DNA of 33,575 bases from Bacteroidales bacterium (GCA_024409235.1 JAKSUA010000028.1:1-33575); one strand, 5' to 3'; numbered from the stretch's first letter, positions 7,042-16,602 are shown. Numbers and translations are program-made. The notes: generated by a model from the letters alone, not told the origin.

Positions 7042-8769
7042 ATGAAAAAAATATCTTTACTTCTTGGTTCAATACTCTTTGGAGTAGCATCATTTGCAGA
7101 TATAAACTACAACGAACTAAATTCACAGTTAGCTATTGCAACATATTTGATTGAAAATCCCAATTGCGGAGACGGCGAAGGAATGTATTCCTGTGAAACC
7201 CTCAATGAATTAACCGAACAAGCAGAAACAGCAAAAAATTCGTTGGAAGACGCTTCAACACAACAAGAAGTTGACGAACAAACAGCTTTATTGGAAAGCA
7301 TCATAAAAGATTACGCCGCATCAATCACTTCTAAAGAAGTGACGAACCAAAACAGAAAAGATCTTTCTACACAGATTTCTCTTGCAACATGGATTATAAA
7401 CACAACAAAAAAAGGTAATAATCCAGGCGAATATCCAAAAGAACAATACAATATTTTGTACAATGCAAAACAAGATGCAAAAGAAATTCTTTCATCTGAA
7501 ACAGCAACAGAAGACGACATTACAAATCAAATTGATGCATTAACCAGTGCTATTGCAACATATAAATCTTCACAGAATCCAGAAATTGAAAAACCTATCG
7601 AAGAAGAAGTGGTTCTTAACACAACCGCATTATCTTTAACAATTTACAAAGCGACAACATTTCTGGAAAACACAACTTGCGGTTCTGAAATTGGTCAATA
7701 CTCCATTGCTGAATATCTGCTTTTAGAAAAAGAAACAGCAGCAGCAAAACAAACTTTAGCATCTGCTACTACACAAAAAGATATTGATTCACAGGATTCT
7801 GTTCTTACTTCTGTTATAAAAACATACGAAAGCTCAAAAATAACTACAGCTCCCGAAAAAGACACAACTTCTAACTTCAACGTCAGTTCTCTTAAATCTA
7901 AAATAGAAACAACTGACTATTTGTTAGAAAACACTTCTTGCGGAACAGAAAAAGGTCAATATTCTATTACTGAATACATCAATTTGAGTAAAATCGTTGC
8001 TGAAGCAAAAGAAGTTCTAACAAATGCTGAAAGTCAGGAAGAAATAAACGAACAGAGTTCAGCACTTGAAACAGCAATAAACTCATACTTAAATTCCGTA
8101 AACACCGAAGACATTGACGATTCAGGAGAATCCGAATACGAAATACATGTGCTTGCAAACAACGATAAATTTGGAACCACATACGGAAGTGGTTCATATT
8201 ACAATAACAGCATTAAAAACATTATTGCTGTTCCTGAAAGCGGCTACAAATTCACAGGATGGAACGACGGAAATAACGACAATCCTCGACAAATTACTGT
8301 AACTGAAGAATCGGTTTATATTGCACAATTTGAATTAAACGACCAAGAAATTACTGATTCAACAACGTTCTCGATTCTTGCTGTTTCGTCGGATGAATTG
8401 CTAGGCACCGTTTTGGGAACTACAGGAAACATTGCCAGTGGAACAAAAATTACTCTTACGGCAGCTGTTTCATACGACGGTTACCACTTTACGCGCTGGA
8501 ATGACGGAAATACCGACAACCCTCGACAAATCACTGTAACTGAAGACAAAGTATATGTTGCATTTTTTGAAAAAGGCACTTCTACCGGAATCGAAGAAAA
8601 TACTTTAAATTACGACATACAGATTATTGGAAATCAAATTGTTATAAATAACATTATTCCAAATTTTGTTTACGACATTCAAGGAAGAACTATCGTTAAT
8701 AAAAATCTTACTTCAGGTATTTTCTTCGTACCGTTTGAAGGAAATGTGTTCAAAGTATTTATTAGATAG
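7042..8769 (+). CDS. Secreted protein with FIVAR-like repeats and B-repeats
   Basis: This is a 575-residue exported protein. The signal peptide is residues 1-19 (MKKISLLLGSILFGVASFA). Four helical FIVAR-like units follow (about 21-105, 106-182, 195-272, 285-360). Each has a helix ending near a Cys-Gly or Gly-Asn turn, a Y-E/N-L helix, and a closing A-I-x-x-Y helix. Three of the four carry an N-x-x/T-C-G motif. Next come two beta repeats of the InlB / Listeria-Bacteroides type (about 365-430 and 435-505), each with GY(K/H)FTxWNDGN. The C-terminal 65 residues (YDIQIIGNQIVIN, VYDIQGR, LTSGIFFV) resemble a type IX secretion sorting domain, though the usual final motif is imperfect. It is likely surface or extracellular, with an adhesin- or glycan-binding-like build. 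Function is unknown. Confidence 0.8.
   Translation: MKKISLLLGSILFGVASFADINYNELNSQLAIATYLIENPNCGDGEGMYSCETLNELTEQAETAKNSLEDASTQQEVDEQTALLESIIKDYAASITSKEVTNQNRKDLSTQISLATWIINTTKKGNNPGEYPKEQYNILYNAKQDAKEILSSETATEDDITNQIDALTSAIATYKSSQNPEIEKPIEEEVVLNTTALSLTIYKATTFLENTTCGSEIGQYSIAEYLLLEKETAAAKQTLASATTQKDIDSQDSVLTSVIKTYESSKITTAPEKDTTSNFNVSSLKSKIETTDYLLENTSCGTEKGQYSITEYINLSKIVAEAKEVLTNAESQEEINEQSSALETAINSYLNSVNTEDIDDSGESEYEIHVLANNDKFGTTYGSGSYYNNSIKNIIAVPESGYKFTGWNDGNNDNPRQITVTEESVYIAQFELNDQEITDSTTFSILAVSSDELLGTVLGTTGNIASGTKITLTAAVSYDGYHFTRWNDGNTDNPRQITVTEDKVYVAFFEKGTSTGIEENTLNYDIQIIGNQIVINNIIPNFVYDIQGRTIVNKNLTSGIFFVPFEGNVFKVFIR
8260..8546 (+). repeat. Near-identical DNA repeat pair inside the B-repeats
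   Basis: The 50 bases at 8260-8309 and 8497-8546 differ at only four positions, while the surrounding repeat sequence has diverged. Both encode the WNDGN-DNPRQITVTE stretch. This suggests a recent duplication or ongoing gene conversion between the two beta repeats. Confidence 0.75.
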
Positions 8770-8795
8770 GATTTATAAAAGCACAATAAAATAAA

Positions 8796-8820
8796 GCTCG
8801 GCAAATAGCCGGGCTTTTTT
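8796..8820. terminator. Bidirectional rho-independent terminator
   Basis: A 7-bp stem (GCTCGGC / GCCGGGC, one G-T pair) with loop AAATA is followed by six T on the plus strand and by TTTATTTTA on the minus strand. It sits between the stop of the secreted-protein gene and the stop of pepT, so it can end both convergent transcripts. Confidence 0.85.
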
Positions 8821-10051
8821 ATTTTTCGTATTCTAAGAACAGAAACAAAATATTTTTCATTACCTCAACGGCTTTCTCCATGCTTTCCAAAGGAACATAT
8901 TCAAAACGTCCGTGAAAATTATGACCGCCGGCAAAGATATTTGGACAAGGCAAACCCATAAACGAAAGATTGGCGCCATCTGTTCCTCCCCGAACCGGCT
9001 GCACTCTTGGATTGATTCCTGCCATTTTAATAGCTTTTTCTGCAATCTCAACGATTTTCATGTGCGGTTCAACCATTTCACGCATATTTAAATATTGCTG
9101 GCGTATATCAAGAGAAATCACGTTTCCGTATTTTGCATTAAGTTCATCGACAACTGACAGCAAAAGCTGTTGTTTTTTCAGGAAACATTCTTTGCTATGG
9201 TCACGAATAATATATTTCATCGTGGATTGTTCCACACATCCGCAGAAATCAGTTAAATGAAAGAATCCCTGATACCCGTCCGTGTTTTCGGGACGTTGAT
9301 TTTCTGGCAACATATCGTTTAATTCCATTGCAACCAACTGGGAATTAATCATTTTTCCCTTTGCATAACCAGGATGAATATTTTTCCCCTGAACTACTAT
9401 ATCGGCACAAGCAGCATTAAAATTTTCATATTCCAATTCCCCTACTGCACCGCCGTCCATAGTATAGGCATAAGTTGCCCCAAATTTTCTCACATCAAAT
9501 TTTACAACGCCACGGCCGATTTCTTCATCTGGAGTAAAGGCAAGCTTTACTTCGCCATGTTTAAAACCCTTGTTTTTAACAAGATACGACGCCAATTCCA
9601 TAATCTCAGCAACACCAGCTTTATCATCAGCTCCGAGCAAAGTTGTGCCATCTGTCGTAATAATTGTTTGACCAACATATTGACGTAGCTCCGGAAATTC
9701 TTCCGAACTCAAAACAATTTGTTTTTCCTTATTGAGAACAATATCATTTCCATCATAATTCTCAACAATATTAGGTTTTATATCCTTTCCCGATGCATCG
9801 GGAGATGTATCAACATGCGCAATAAAGCCAATTGCTGGAACCTGTGTATCGCAATTAGCTGGAATCGTAGCCATTACATATCCAAACTCATCTATTTCAG
9901 CATGAATTCCCATGTCTAGCAATTCATCCCTTAGCATCATTAAAAGGTTTAACTGGCATGCCGTACTAGGCTGTGTATTAGAATCTTCGTCTGATATTGT
10001 TTCCACCGAAATGTAGCGTAAAAATCTATGTAATAAATCACTTTTCATCAT
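8819..10051 (-). CDS. pepT: Peptidase T (tripeptide aminopeptidase)
   Basis: This is a cytoplasmic zinc metallopeptidase of the M20 family that removes the N-terminal residue from tripeptides. HVDTSPD (residues 79-85) gives a zinc ligand and the catalytic aspartate. GADDKAGVAE (140-149) supplies the bridging aspartate. TPDEEIGRG (173-181) supplies the general-base Glu pair. The late RGGTDGA and GGHNFHGRFE motifs complete the site. Length (410 residues) is normal. The frame could start as early as 10072, but that would overlap the U32 gene. The ATG at 10051, 4 bp past its stop, fits better, and the adjacent ATG at 10048 is also possible. It is the last gene of an alkD-like / U32 / pepT series. 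Confidence 0.93.
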   Translation of the reverse strand: MMKSDLLHRFLRYISVETISDEDSNTQPSTACQLNLLMMLRDELLDMGIHAEIDEFGYVMATIPANCDTQVPAIGFIAHVDTSPDASGKDIKPNIVENYDGNDIVLNKEKQIVLSSEEFPELRQYVGQTIITTDGTTLLGADDKAGVAEIMELASYLVKNKGFKHGEVKLAFTPDEEIGRGVVKFDVRKFGATYAYTMDGGAVGELEYENFNAACADIVVQGKNIHPGYAKGKMINSQLVAMELNDMLPENQRPENTDGYQGFFHLTDFCGCVEQSTMKYIIRDHSKECFLKKQQLLLSVVDELNAKYGNVISLDIRQQYLNMREMVEPHMKIVEIAEKAIKMAGINPRVQPVRGGTDGANLSFMGLPCPNIFAGGHNFHGRFEYVPLESMEKAVEVMKNILFLFLEYEK

Positions 10052-10055
10052 CCTT

Positions 10056-11879
10056 TTATTTAGCATCCGCATAAATATTCATTTCGCATTTATCACAATC
10101 GAATTCTACACGAAAACGATGTGAGTTATCTGACAAATAGATAGGTTCCGCATTACCTTTTTTACATGCTTTCATTTGATAGCGAATGCAATATTTTGTA
10201 GTCATAAGCGGCACATTCAATCTATGTTCCAGTTCAAATGCACGCTGAGTAACCTCAACACCATGTCGTTTATAGAAATCTTGAGATTTTTTATTTGCAA
10301 CATTCAAGCGATAATCCAAAGGTTCACTTAACGGATATTGTAACTCGTTTTTTGTAATTGAATTTGTTTTCTTTACTTCAAATGAAGAAATTATGTTTTG
10401 TCGCAATTGTTCGCACAAATTACGGCGTAATTCATTCAGTTGGGCTATTGGAACAAATGGAACTTGTTTGAAATTTGCAGAAAACGAAGCTACTTCAAAT
10501 ATAGTATCCCCCATTTTCAACATTTGCGTACGAAGATTTGAAAGAGCCATAGCCTCATTCTTGGCAAAATCAACTATAGGATAAGCTATAGTTGCTTTTT
10601 CTCCCGAATCAATCGACATTTCTGCAAACATTTCGTTTCCTTCCATAGAAAAATTCAGAGAAACAGGGATTTTTCTACAACCAGAACTCTGTTCTAATTT
10701 TTTCTGAAATTCAATATCAAAATTTCGCCAAATATCTGTTCCTACCGGCACATGAATGTTTTTATTCAACGAAATCAATTGTCCATTTACCGAATTCACT
10801 TGCACACCAGTCAACTCATTTTTTTCATTGAAAAAGCATAAACCATCGCCATTATGCAGAGTAATGGAAGACTTTATGCGTATGCTGTTTTTTCCTCGCT
10901 GATTACCCTTTTGTTCAAACGATTCGGTTACCTTTCCTATATATTCACCCTGAGATTTTGGGGAACGAATATTCGCAATATCGCCATGTCGTTTTTCCAC
11001 AAAATAAGTCGTAAAGCCACGAGAAAAAGTTTTTTCTATATGAGGAGCAAACGAAAATGACTCCAAACCATACGAACTTCGTTGCAAATCCTTTCTTTTC
11101 GCAAGAACCGCATCTATTTTTTTACGAAGCGCTGCAGTTACATTTTTCACATAATCAGCATCTTTCAAACGGCCTTCGATTTTGAAACTTGAAATACCTG
11201 CATCTATCAGTTGTTCCACATAATTGCCAAGATGCAAATCTTTCGTAGAAAGAAAATAGCCCTGTTTTTCTTCGCCAAGACCTTGCAAAGTATATTTATG
11301 TCTGCACATTTGCGAGCATTCGCCACGATTGCCACTACGTCCAGTCGCATGTTCGCTCATATAGCATTGGCCGTTATAACAAACACATAAAGCCCCATGT
11401 ACAAAGTATTCTAAAGGTACTGTTGTTTTTGATGCTATTTCTTTGATTTGTTGTAGATTCAACTCTCTTGCTAAAACAACTTGCGAGAAGCCGACTTTTT
11501 CAAGAAAATCAACCTTTTCCACCGTTCTATTATTCAACTGCGTACTTGCATGGATTTCTATCGGAGGCAAGTCGCATTCTAGCAGACCTAGATCTTGAAT
11601 TATGAGCGCATCGACATGAATTTCGTACAATTTCCAAATTAATGCAACAGCATCATCCAGTTCATTATCATACAAAATCGTATTGATTGTAACATACACT
11701 TTCACATGAAACTGGTGTGCATATTCCACCAATTTCGCAATATCTTCCACAGAATTGGCAGCAGCGGCACGCGCTCCAAATGCCGACGCACCAATATACA
11801 CAGCATCGGCACCATGGTCTATGGCAGCAATGCCGACCTCTAAATTCTTTGCCGGAGCAAGTAGTTCGATAGTTCGCAT
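10056..11879 (-). CDS. U32 family protein (RlhA/TrhP-like RNA hydroxylation group)
   Basis: This is a 607-residue U32 protein. The N-terminal LLAPAKNLEVGIAAIDHGADAVYIGA is the TIM-barrel start. The signature FVHGALCVCYNGQCYMSEH, then TGRSGNRGECSQMCR, supplies the cluster of cysteines expected for an iron-sulfur site. FKIEGRLKDADYVKNVT follows. The long C-terminal half and total length resemble the larger subgroup that includes E. coli RlhA (YdcP, 23S rRNA C2501 hydroxylation). TrhP (YegQ, tRNA hydroxylation) is shorter. The annotation 'peptidase' is historical. The last 40 residues hold CIRYQMKACKKG and a final CDKCEM, a possible metal site. The ATG shares one base with the stop of the AlkD-like gene (TAATG), so translation is probably coupled. 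Confidence 0.88.
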   Translation of the reverse strand: MRTIELLAPAKNLEVGIAAIDHGADAVYIGASAFGARAAAANSVEDIAKLVEYAHQFHVKVYVTINTILYDNELDDAVALIWKLYEIHVDALIIQDLGLLECDLPPIEIHASTQLNNRTVEKVDFLEKVGFSQVVLARELNLQQIKEIASKTTVPLEYFVHGALCVCYNGQCYMSEHATGRSGNRGECSQMCRHKYTLQGLGEEKQGYFLSTKDLHLGNYVEQLIDAGISSFKIEGRLKDADYVKNVTAALRKKIDAVLAKRKDLQRSSYGLESFSFAPHIEKTFSRGFTTYFVEKRHGDIANIRSPKSQGEYIGKVTESFEQKGNQRGKNSIRIKSSITLHNGDGLCFFNEKNELTGVQVNSVNGQLISLNKNIHVPVGTDIWRNFDIEFQKKLEQSSGCRKIPVSLNFSMEGNEMFAEMSIDSGEKATIAYPIVDFAKNEAMALSNLRTQMLKMGDTIFEVASFSANFKQVPFVPIAQLNELRRNLCEQLRQNIISSFEVKKTNSITKNELQYPLSEPLDYRLNVANKKSQDFYKRHGVEVTQRAFELEHRLNVPLMTTKYCIRYQMKACKKGNAEPIYLSDNSHRFRVEFDCDKCEMNIYADAK

Positions 11880-12565
11880 TATTTAATCTTCAGAGTTCGC
11901 AAATAATCCTTGTGTTCTTGCGAGACACGGAAACTTTCTATTGCTTTCTGTATTGCTTTATTATGCACAGAACGAGAGAAAACTTTTTCTTCAATCAATG
12001 GCAAAGTCTTATCGTAATATTTTGCCAATGCTGTTGCCAATGCCCATGCTTTCATCATATCAACATAATACTCGCCATCGCGAATTGTTTGCAACATTCC
12101 CAATGTGTAATCGACATATTCGTCGGTTAAACCGTATGTCATAAGAACATCACCGAAAAAGCGGCGTTCAAATTCCGTTCCCACCGACTTAAATTCCTCA
12201 TAGTGTGCAACAACGACCGGAAAATGTTTTGAAAACTGTTTTAACGAACCCACAAATGTATCATTTGTTGCCCAGTTGTCTATATATGAAATATGACTAT
12301 CAACTTCTTCCAATAAAGTATCTATATCTGTTTTATGTAAAGCAATACACAAGCCACGAAGCATAACTTCTTCGTATGTTTTTGGTTCTTGTCGTATAAA
12401 TGCAACATCGTCTCCATTCTTAACCAATTGCTTTGCCAATGCACGCATTTCAGGATTCGAAACGCCAAGAATTGGATATTGAGAACTTATGAGTTTCTCT
12501 CCAAAGGCTTTCATTTTTTTTGTTGCAAGTTCCTGCAAACGAGCACGAATTTCGGTAATTGTCAT
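11879..12565 (-). CDS. AlkD-like DNA alkylation repair protein
   Basis: This is a 228-residue all-helical HEAT-repeat protein. In the AlkD group such proteins remove N3- or N7-alkylated purines without flipping the base. The typical opening (ILGVSNPEMRALAKQL), the middle WATNDTFVG preceded by YIDN, and DVLMTYGLTDEYVDYTL, YYVDMMKAWALATALAKY all match the family, including the conserved Trp and Asp. Catalytic activity cannot be confirmed by eye, because some family members lack glycosylase activity. The gene lies 28 bp downstream of the YgjP-like gene. A perfect 10-bp palindrome (ATAGCGCTAT, 12564-12573) overlaps its start codon. A TATCTTTA box (12588-12581), one mismatch from the -7 consensus, lies just upstream. 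Confidence 0.85.
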   Translation of the reverse strand: MTITEIRARLQELATKKMKAFGEKLISSQYPILGVSNPEMRALAKQLVKNGDDVAFIRQEPKTYEEVMLRGLCIALHKTDIDTLLEEVDSHISYIDNWATNDTFVGSLKQFSKHFPVVVAHYEEFKSVGTEFERRFFGDVLMTYGLTDEYVDYTLGMLQTIRDGEYYVDMMKAWALATALAKYYDKTLPLIEEKVFSRSVHNKAIQKAIESFRVSQEHKDYLRTLKIK

Positions 12566-12593
12566 AGCGCTATTTTTATGTAAAGATACTATT

Positions 12594-13301
12594 TTACATC
12601 ATAAATCTTTCTAATTTAGCTTTCCATTTTTCCCAAGAAGGCATCTCTGTCGCCAACAAAGAATAAAAATCTTTTGTATGGTTTTTATATACTAAATGGC
12701 AAAGCTCATGAATAATGACATATTCTATACAAATACGTGGAGCTCGAATAAGTGATGTATTCAGAATTATTTTACCCTGCGGTGTGCAACTTCCCCACCT
12801 ATTCTTCATATCACGAATGAAAACAGAACTCGGTTGTACACCATATTTTTTAAACCGATTAACTATTGGTTGAAAATATTCCATAAGTTTTGCCGATGCA
12901 CGAACCTTGTACCAATTCTGTAATACCGATTTTGCCTTTTGTTTTTCCCTACAATGAACTTCTAACACATTTGCTCTACAAACCACTCTTTCTGTTGCTT
13001 GTTCAACAACAACCCGCAACATATATTGCCGACCTAAATAAAGATGGGTTTCACCATTTATATAGTGCCTTTCTGGCGTAGCCACACCATACGATCGAAA
13101 CTGCCGTTGCTGACGCACTATCCACGCAGCACGTTTTCTCACTTTTTCATTTATTTGCTCTATCGTTGCATCACATGGTGACTTTACTAATACCGAACAA
13201 TCTGGAGTAACAACTATTCCCAAGGTCTTTCTATTGCAATATTCTACCGAGAAATGTATCGTAGTTGTCCCATATTCAACAAAATACCCTACTGTAGCCA
13301 T
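12594..13301 (-). CDS. YgjP-like zinc metallopeptidase (M48/DUF45)
   Basis: This is a 235-residue protein. IEYVIIHELCHLVYKNH contains HELCH (HExxH), with a further His in NHTKDFYSLL as likely third ligand. Just before it comes the family hallmark IRDMKNRWGSCTPQGKIILNTSLIRAP. The N-terminal half is beta-rich (IHFSVEYCNRKTLGIVVTPD). This matches the YgjP / DUF45 group of predicted zinc peptidases. The first 13 bases overlap the 3' end of hsdR, so it is translationally tied to the restriction subunit. YgjP-like genes are a known companion of type I restriction operons, where their function is not settled. Processing or turnover of the restriction complex is a guess. No signal peptide is present. 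Confidence 0.87.
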   Translation of the reverse strand: MATVGYFVEYGTTTIHFSVEYCNRKTLGIVVTPDCSVLVKSPCDATIEQINEKVRKRAAWIVRQQRQFRSYGVATPERHYINGETHLYLGRQYMLRVVVEQATERVVCRANVLEVHCREKQKAKSVLQNWYKVRASAKLMEYFQPIVNRFKKYGVQPSSVFIRDMKNRWGSCTPQGKIILNTSLIRAPRICIEYVIIHELCHLVYKNHTKDFYSLLATEMPSWEKWKAKLERFMM

Positions 13302-16300
13302 ATCTTCGCAATATCAACACAACTGTCAACAATAGTATCCATATCATCAAATGAAAAAGATACAGCATATTTTCGTTTCACCTCATCTATCAAGAAATCT
13401 TCCAGATTGATTTTTAAATGACCTATCACATCGGATTTCGATTGCCAATCAACTAAAATATGCCCATCCACAAATACAGAGTTTCGTATTACCTCATCGA
13501 AAGTTAATGCCGTTTCTAAGGCAACTTTTCGTTGTTTTTCAACACTATCAGGGAACACTTTAGCATATACAGACAAGGCAACACCATAATAAGCTTTAGC
13601 AGCATTATTTTGTTCCAATTCCTGTGGTAAATCGCTATCCGTGTGATTCAACACATCGTCTTTATATTTTTGAACCTGTTTATAGTATTCTAACTCATCT
13701 ATACGACCTTGTTCATATGCTTCTATTGTCTCCTTTAACAACTGCGAGAACTTCTTGAAAAATGCCGGATCAGATTCCATATTCTCCGTAATATACTTAC
13801 TTGTTCTCGATGCTATAGTGTCGGCTTTTGCTGCGACTCCCACAACCTTTGCTATCTCCAATTCAAAAGCTTCGGTATCGAATATGTTCACCAATTCTGT
13901 TATAGATTTTGCAACACCACTTTCTACATGCTGATTTATAAGTTTTTGTATTTGCATTTCATACCTCTTATAATCAACAGTATCGGAATAACGCAATTGC
14001 ACAACAGAACGCAACTTAACAAACATATTCAAATCGTCCTTATACCTATTTCGCTCTTCATCGGTAGTAGAATCGTGGAAAAGCCTTGTGGACAATGCTA
14101 TACGCAAACAAGATGCATACGCAGTAAGTTTTTCATAGAATTCCTGCCTTTTATCCTCAAAACGAAGCATTTGAGCGTATGATTCCAAATCTTGTTTGTT
14201 GGTTACTTCCTTGAAAAGAGCCAATAAATCGGAATGTTTTTGTGGCAACTTTGCTATTTCCAATTGCACCGACTGCAATGTTTCTTTAAACGTTTCCTTG
14301 TCATCATCGTCGTATTCTCCATACAAATCCAGAGCGGCATCAAGTTGTGCCAATACACCATAGTAATCTATAATATAACCAAAATCCTTGCCTTCACAAA
14401 CTCTATTTACACGGGCTACCGTTTGTAGCAAAGTGTGTCCCTGAAGCATACGGTCCAAATACATTACTACAACTTTCGGTTCATCGAAACCAGTAAGTAG
14501 TTTATCAACAACTATTATAATTTCTGGTTCTTCCTGATTTTTAAACCGATTAATCAAATTTTCTTGATAGTGTTTTGGTGTTCCGTGTTCATCCATCATT
14601 TTCTTCCAATATACTTTCACATCTTCCCGCGTCTCTCCATACGAAGTTTCTTCACCCTCTCTATCATCTGGAGCTGTTATTAAAACTTCAGAGGTCACAT
14701 CTCCGATTTCATCAAGAAAATTCTTATACTGAATGGCAACCGACTTACGCGGAGTTACCAACATAGCCTTAAATCCCGTTCCTTGCCAATTCTTCTTAAA
14801 ATGTTCCGACACATCCCATGCAATAGAGTAAATTCGCTGCTGACTTTGATTCAGCACATCCATTCGTGAATATTTCTTTTTTAAATCTACAGTTTGTATT
14901 TCCGTAAGATCTTCACAAACTCTATTAAAATATGCATCTATCGGACCTTCGTGCACATTTTGCGGAACAATTCTACCTTCATACAACAACGGAACCACAG
15001 CACCATCATCAACAGCTTGCCGTACCGTGTACACAGGCTTTATCATTCCACCAAAAGTTCTTGCCGTATTTTTTTCTTTCCTCATTAGGGGCGTTCCTGT
15101 AAATGCTATTTTACAAGCGTTCGGCATAACTTTATCCATATTAATAGCCATTTCGTTGTATTGACTTCGATGTGCTTCGTCTATCAAAATAAATATATCA
15201 GAATCCATCAACGGTGTTTTTATTCGTTTTACCGCTGTTTCAAACTTATTTATTATCGTGGTGATAATAGCATCGGTATTGCTTTCGAGCAACGACACAA
15301 GATGGGCACCCGTAGTTGCATTTATCACATCTTTACCACACTTCTTAAATGTGCCTGTTATTTGTTTGTCCAAATCTGTTCTATCAGTAACCAATACGAT
15401 TCGCGGAGACAGGATATTTTTGTCCTGAGCAATTGCCTGAGCGAGCAATACCATTGTAAGTGACTTTCCACTGCCTTGCGTATGCCACACAACTCCACCT
15501 TGACGTTTGTTTCCTTCCTTTGCACGAACTCTTTCTACAACTTCATTCACAGTAAAATACTGTTGATATCGAGCCAATTTTTTTATTCCTGCATCGTAAA
15601 TAGTAAAATTATGTACAATATCCAGCAAACGGTCTGGTCGGCAAAGATTATATAAATACGCATCTTGTTCCGTAGGCAGCAGTTCATTTTTCTCCAATTC
15701 GTCGAAATAATCACGAACATATTGGTAACGATTGTCGAACAAATGTTGTTTTTTATCTTGCTCCAACTTGCCGTTAACTATTTCTTTCAATGCGCAAGCA
15801 TATTGTTGTTCTCCATTCTGAGAAGTAAACATTTCTTTCCATTTATTCCAAAATTTTGCTGGAGAACCTGTCGTTGCATAGCTACCAAAACTAGTTCCTA
15901 TGCTCAACAGCAATGCGCTGTATTGATAGAGCGAACGAATACCATCGTCTTTTTGATTGCGAAGGTGTTGCGATATGGCTTGTTCCAGCGCACCTTTCAC
16001 ATCGGGACGTTTGCACTCTATTACCACCAATGGTATGCCATTGACAAATAGCACAATATCTGGCCGATAGGTATCGGACATCCCAGCCCTGGCTACGGCA
16101 TATTCTTCGGTTACATGATAGATATTTCGCTCGGGATGCTCCCAATCGATGTAGCGCATTGTGTAACTTTTTTTATTGCCATCAATACTTTGTTCAAAGG
16201 CCTTGCCGAGCGTGATGAGATCATACACAGCACGATTGTCTTCAATATAACCATTGCCTGTAGAAACATTGCGCATCGCCACGACACCGTTTTCGATGTT

Positions 16301-16519
16301 CTGCTCCGAAAAACGTTCTTCCTTGACATGATTGATGTGAATGGAATTGATTTCGCGCAACTGCTTACGCAAAACATCCTCCAACAACACATTGGACATT
16401 TTGCCACCACGCATGGCAAGCGCCTCGTCGGGCGACAAATAGGTGTAACCAAGTTTTTGCAATAATAGTAATGCAGGTATCTGGCTGATATGATCTTCTT
16501 TGAATGAAATTCCGTTCAT
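13289..16519 (-). CDS. hsdR: Type I restriction enzyme, R (endonuclease/translocase) subunit
   Basis: This is a 1076-residue protein from the ATG at 16519. An upstream in-frame start at 16600 lacks family similarity and would overlap the predicted promoter. The N-terminal nuclease domain shows the PD-ExK site (YRPDIVLFV, PD at 153-154, then VVIECKRP, ECK at 168-170). The SF2 translocase has Walker A HTQGSGKS (346-353), DEAH (447-450), AFTGTPL, and later TGFDEPKV and QTVARVNR. A helical C-terminus assembles onto M and S. It cuts DNA after ATP-driven translocation from unmethylated sites. It is separated from hsdS by five cargo genes. The first eight codons are repeated at the start of the GNAT gene. 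Its 3' end overlaps the YgjP-like gene. All catalytic motifs look intact. Confidence 0.96.
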   Translation of the reverse strand: MNGISFKEDHISQIPALLLLQKLGYTYLSPDEALAMRGGKMSNVLLEDVLRKQLREINSIHINHVKEERFSEQNIENGVVAMRNVSTGNGYIEDNRAVYDLITLGKAFEQSIDGNKKSYTMRYIDWEHPERNIYHVTEEYAVARAGMSDTYRPDIVLFVNGIPLVVIECKRPDVKGALEQAISQHLRNQKDDGIRSLYQYSALLLSIGTSFGSYATTGSPAKFWNKWKEMFTSQNGEQQYACALKEIVNGKLEQDKKQHLFDNRYQYVRDYFDELEKNELLPTEQDAYLYNLCRPDRLLDIVHNFTIYDAGIKKLARYQQYFTVNEVVERVRAKEGNKRQGGVVWHTQGSGKSLTMVLLAQAIAQDKNILSPRIVLVTDRTDLDKQITGTFKKCGKDVINATTGAHLVSLLESNTDAIITTIINKFETAVKRIKTPLMDSDIFILIDEAHRSQYNEMAINMDKVMPNACKIAFTGTPLMRKEKNTARTFGGMIKPVYTVRQAVDDGAVVPLLYEGRIVPQNVHEGPIDAYFNRVCEDLTEIQTVDLKKKYSRMDVLNQSQQRIYSIAWDVSEHFKKNWQGTGFKAMLVTPRKSVAIQYKNFLDEIGDVTSEVLITAPDDREGEETSYGETREDVKVYWKKMMDEHGTPKHYQENLINRFKNQEEPEIIIVVDKLLTGFDEPKVVVMYLDRMLQGHTLLQTVARVNRVCEGKDFGYIIDYYGVLAQLDAALDLYGEYDDDDKETFKETLQSVQLEIAKLPQKHSDLLALFKEVTNKQDLESYAQMLRFEDKRQEFYEKLTAYASCLRIALSTRLFHDSTTDEERNRYKDDLNMFVKLRSVVQLRYSDTVDYKRYEMQIQKLINQHVESGVAKSITELVNIFDTEAFELEIAKVVGVAAKADTIASRTSKYITENMESDPAFFKKFSQLLKETIEAYEQGRIDELEYYKQVQKYKDDVLNHTDSDLPQELEQNNAAKAYYGVALSVYAKVFPDSVEKQRKVALETALTFDEVIRNSVFVDGHILVDWQSKSDVIGHLKINLEDFLIDEVKRKYAVSFSFDDMDTIVDSCVDIAKIWLQ
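16496..16519 (-). repeat. Direct repeat copy A: first eight codons of hsdR
   Basis: These 24 bases match 18067-18090 with one substitution. Both copies are read on the minus strand from the ATG and encode the same eight residues (MNGISFKE). The two copies bracket a 1571-bp segment holding the GNAT and DUF3800 genes. Confidence 0.85.
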
Positions 16520-16575
16520 AAAATTATTAATATCACTCGATGGTTTTGTACATCTCAAAATTCTTTTTATATTTG

Positions 16576-16602
16576 CAAAAATAATTGAGACTATTCTCAA
16601 TT
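16576..16602 (-). promoter_or_regulatory. Internal promoter of hsdR overlapping an 8+4+8 palindrome
   Basis: On the minus strand TATTTTTG (16583-16576) matches the -7 consensus exactly, about 57 bases before the hsdR ATG. Directly upstream, and sharing one base with it, is a perfect inverted repeat: AATTGAGA and TCTCAATT separated by four bases (16583-16602). This is where a repressor would block polymerase. No clear -33 TTTG is visible. The 141-base gap between DUF3800 and hsdR has no other gene. Confidence 0.5.

Noticed and set aside
8970..9260. Plus-strand open frames antisense to pepT, the U32 gene, hsdR, hsdM and leuS
   Set aside because: They lie wholly within strong genes in other frames and look like shadows: low-complexity composition with no domain.
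12578..12599. ATGTAAA/TTTACAT inverted repeat between ygjP-like gene and alkD-like gene
   Set aside because: It has AT-rich 7-bp arms with an 8-base spacer and overlaps a stop codon. Too weak to call an operator, so it was left out of the feature list.
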